Source of the DNA: Chitinophagaceae bacterium
GTDB lineage: Bacteria > Bacteroidota > Bacteroidia > Chitinophagales > Chitinophagaceae
Length of the DNA: 39,347 nt
NCBI GenBank assembly: GCA_014879545.1
Contig: JACSRV010000140.1
Coordinates: forward strand, 1-39,347
Direction: 5' to 3'
In this document: positions 39,156 through 39,347 of the stretch, piece after piece
How positions within the stretch are numbered: position 1 is the stretch's first letter
Layout of the letters: each line of letters opens with the position of its first letter
Notes under the pieces: model-generated
The model's database searches: none
Told to the model about the DNA's origin: nothing
The model's input: the letters and a program-made list of their open reading frames with translations, nothing else
Position numbers and translations under genes: made by a program

Positions 39156-39167
39156 TATTTCGAAATA
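39156..39167. promoter_or_regulatory. Palindrome TATTTCGAAATA, candidate operator
   Basis: A perfect 12-bp palindrome 23 bases after the -7 element of the rightward promoter and about 110 bases upstream of the ATPase start on the other strand. The position suits a repressor acting on both divergent units. Chance occurrence is possible in AT-rich DNA. Confidence 0.3.
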
Positions 39168-39306
39168 AGTGTTGCCGAAGGAGCTCAAATATAATAGAAA
39201 ATGAATTATTTTGCGCTACGATCCTGATTGTAAAATATTTATTATCGCCCACGAGTTCTTTCAATAGGAAAGTTTGGTTTAACAAGGTTTGGGCAAAAAC
39301 ACTCAC

Positions 39307-39347
39307 ATGGAAAATGTAATTCTATCTAAAGAACAGGTAAAAAAACG
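39307..39347 (+). CDS. Start of an unidentified gene (3' partial)
   Basis: ATG 39307 opens a frame with no stop to the window end: M-E-N-V-I-L-S-K-E-Q-V-K-K. Thirteen codons are too few to assign a family. The opening resembles N-termini of small helix-turn-helix or excisionase-like proteins in Bacteroidota, but that is only an impression. A promoter lies 175 bases upstream. Confidence 0.35.
   Translation, partial: MENVILSKEQVKK

Overview
The window looks like a chromosome segment of a Bacteroidota bacterium, probably close to Chitinophagaceae (the family-level guess is inference). The evidence is two type IX secretion (T9SS) C-terminal sorting domains, many sigma-A promoters of the Bacteroidota type (TTTG, about 19-21 bp, TAnnTTTG), weak or absent Shine-Dalgarno sequences, lipoproteins, and families typical of the phylum (DUF6427, DUF2027-Smr, the parA-parB-dapB order). 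I saw no rRNA, tRNA, CRISPR array or intact insertion sequence.

Layout. 1-3.2 kb: end of a T9SS cargo gene, an MFS exporter, a GT4 glycosyltransferase and a DoxX membrane protein. 3.2-6.6 kb: a metallo-beta-lactamase-fold hydrolase behind a promoter overlapped by a perfect inverted repeat, then parA, parB and dapB, closed by a terminator. 6.6-11 kb: a small lipoprotein, a 677-aa secreted protein with six Ig-like repeats and a T9SS domain, and a TMTC-like membrane TPR protein. 11-17.2 kb: a minus-strand operon (SAM hydrolase family, ABM monooxygenase, EEP hydrolase), then rdgB, a DUF2027-Smr gene, an AI-2E-type permease, an NTF2-like protein and a CDF metal transporter. 17.2-22 kb: dsbD preceded by a stand-alone copy of its own N-terminal domain, then a DUF6427 gene and purQ. 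22-28.6 kb: a secreted unknown, a GltD-like ferredoxin-flavin oxidoreductase, an outer-membrane unknown, a Crp/Fnr regulator, a small membrane protein, an overlapping PTPS-folE pair, and a divergent atypical SDR. 28.6-29.1 kb: a gene-free stretch with several GTTTCAC (parS-like) half sites. 29.1-35.4 kb: a His-rich small membrane protein and a complete RND efflux operon closed by a terminator. 35.6-39.05 kb: an AT-rich two-gene minus-strand module, an ABC/SMC-type ATPase plus an HNH-type nuclease. 39.3 kb: the first codons of another plus-strand gene.

How the genes work together. Most of the window is housekeeping: chromosome partition and lysine/peptidoglycan precursor synthesis, purine and pterin synthesis, nucleotide-pool cleaning, envelope thiol-disulfide chemistry and efflux. 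The accessory part is the last 4 kb. The ATPase-HNH pair has the architecture of Septu (PtuA-PtuB) anti-phage defence, but both proteins look larger and more divergent than standard members. It is the best candidate here for a poorly described system.
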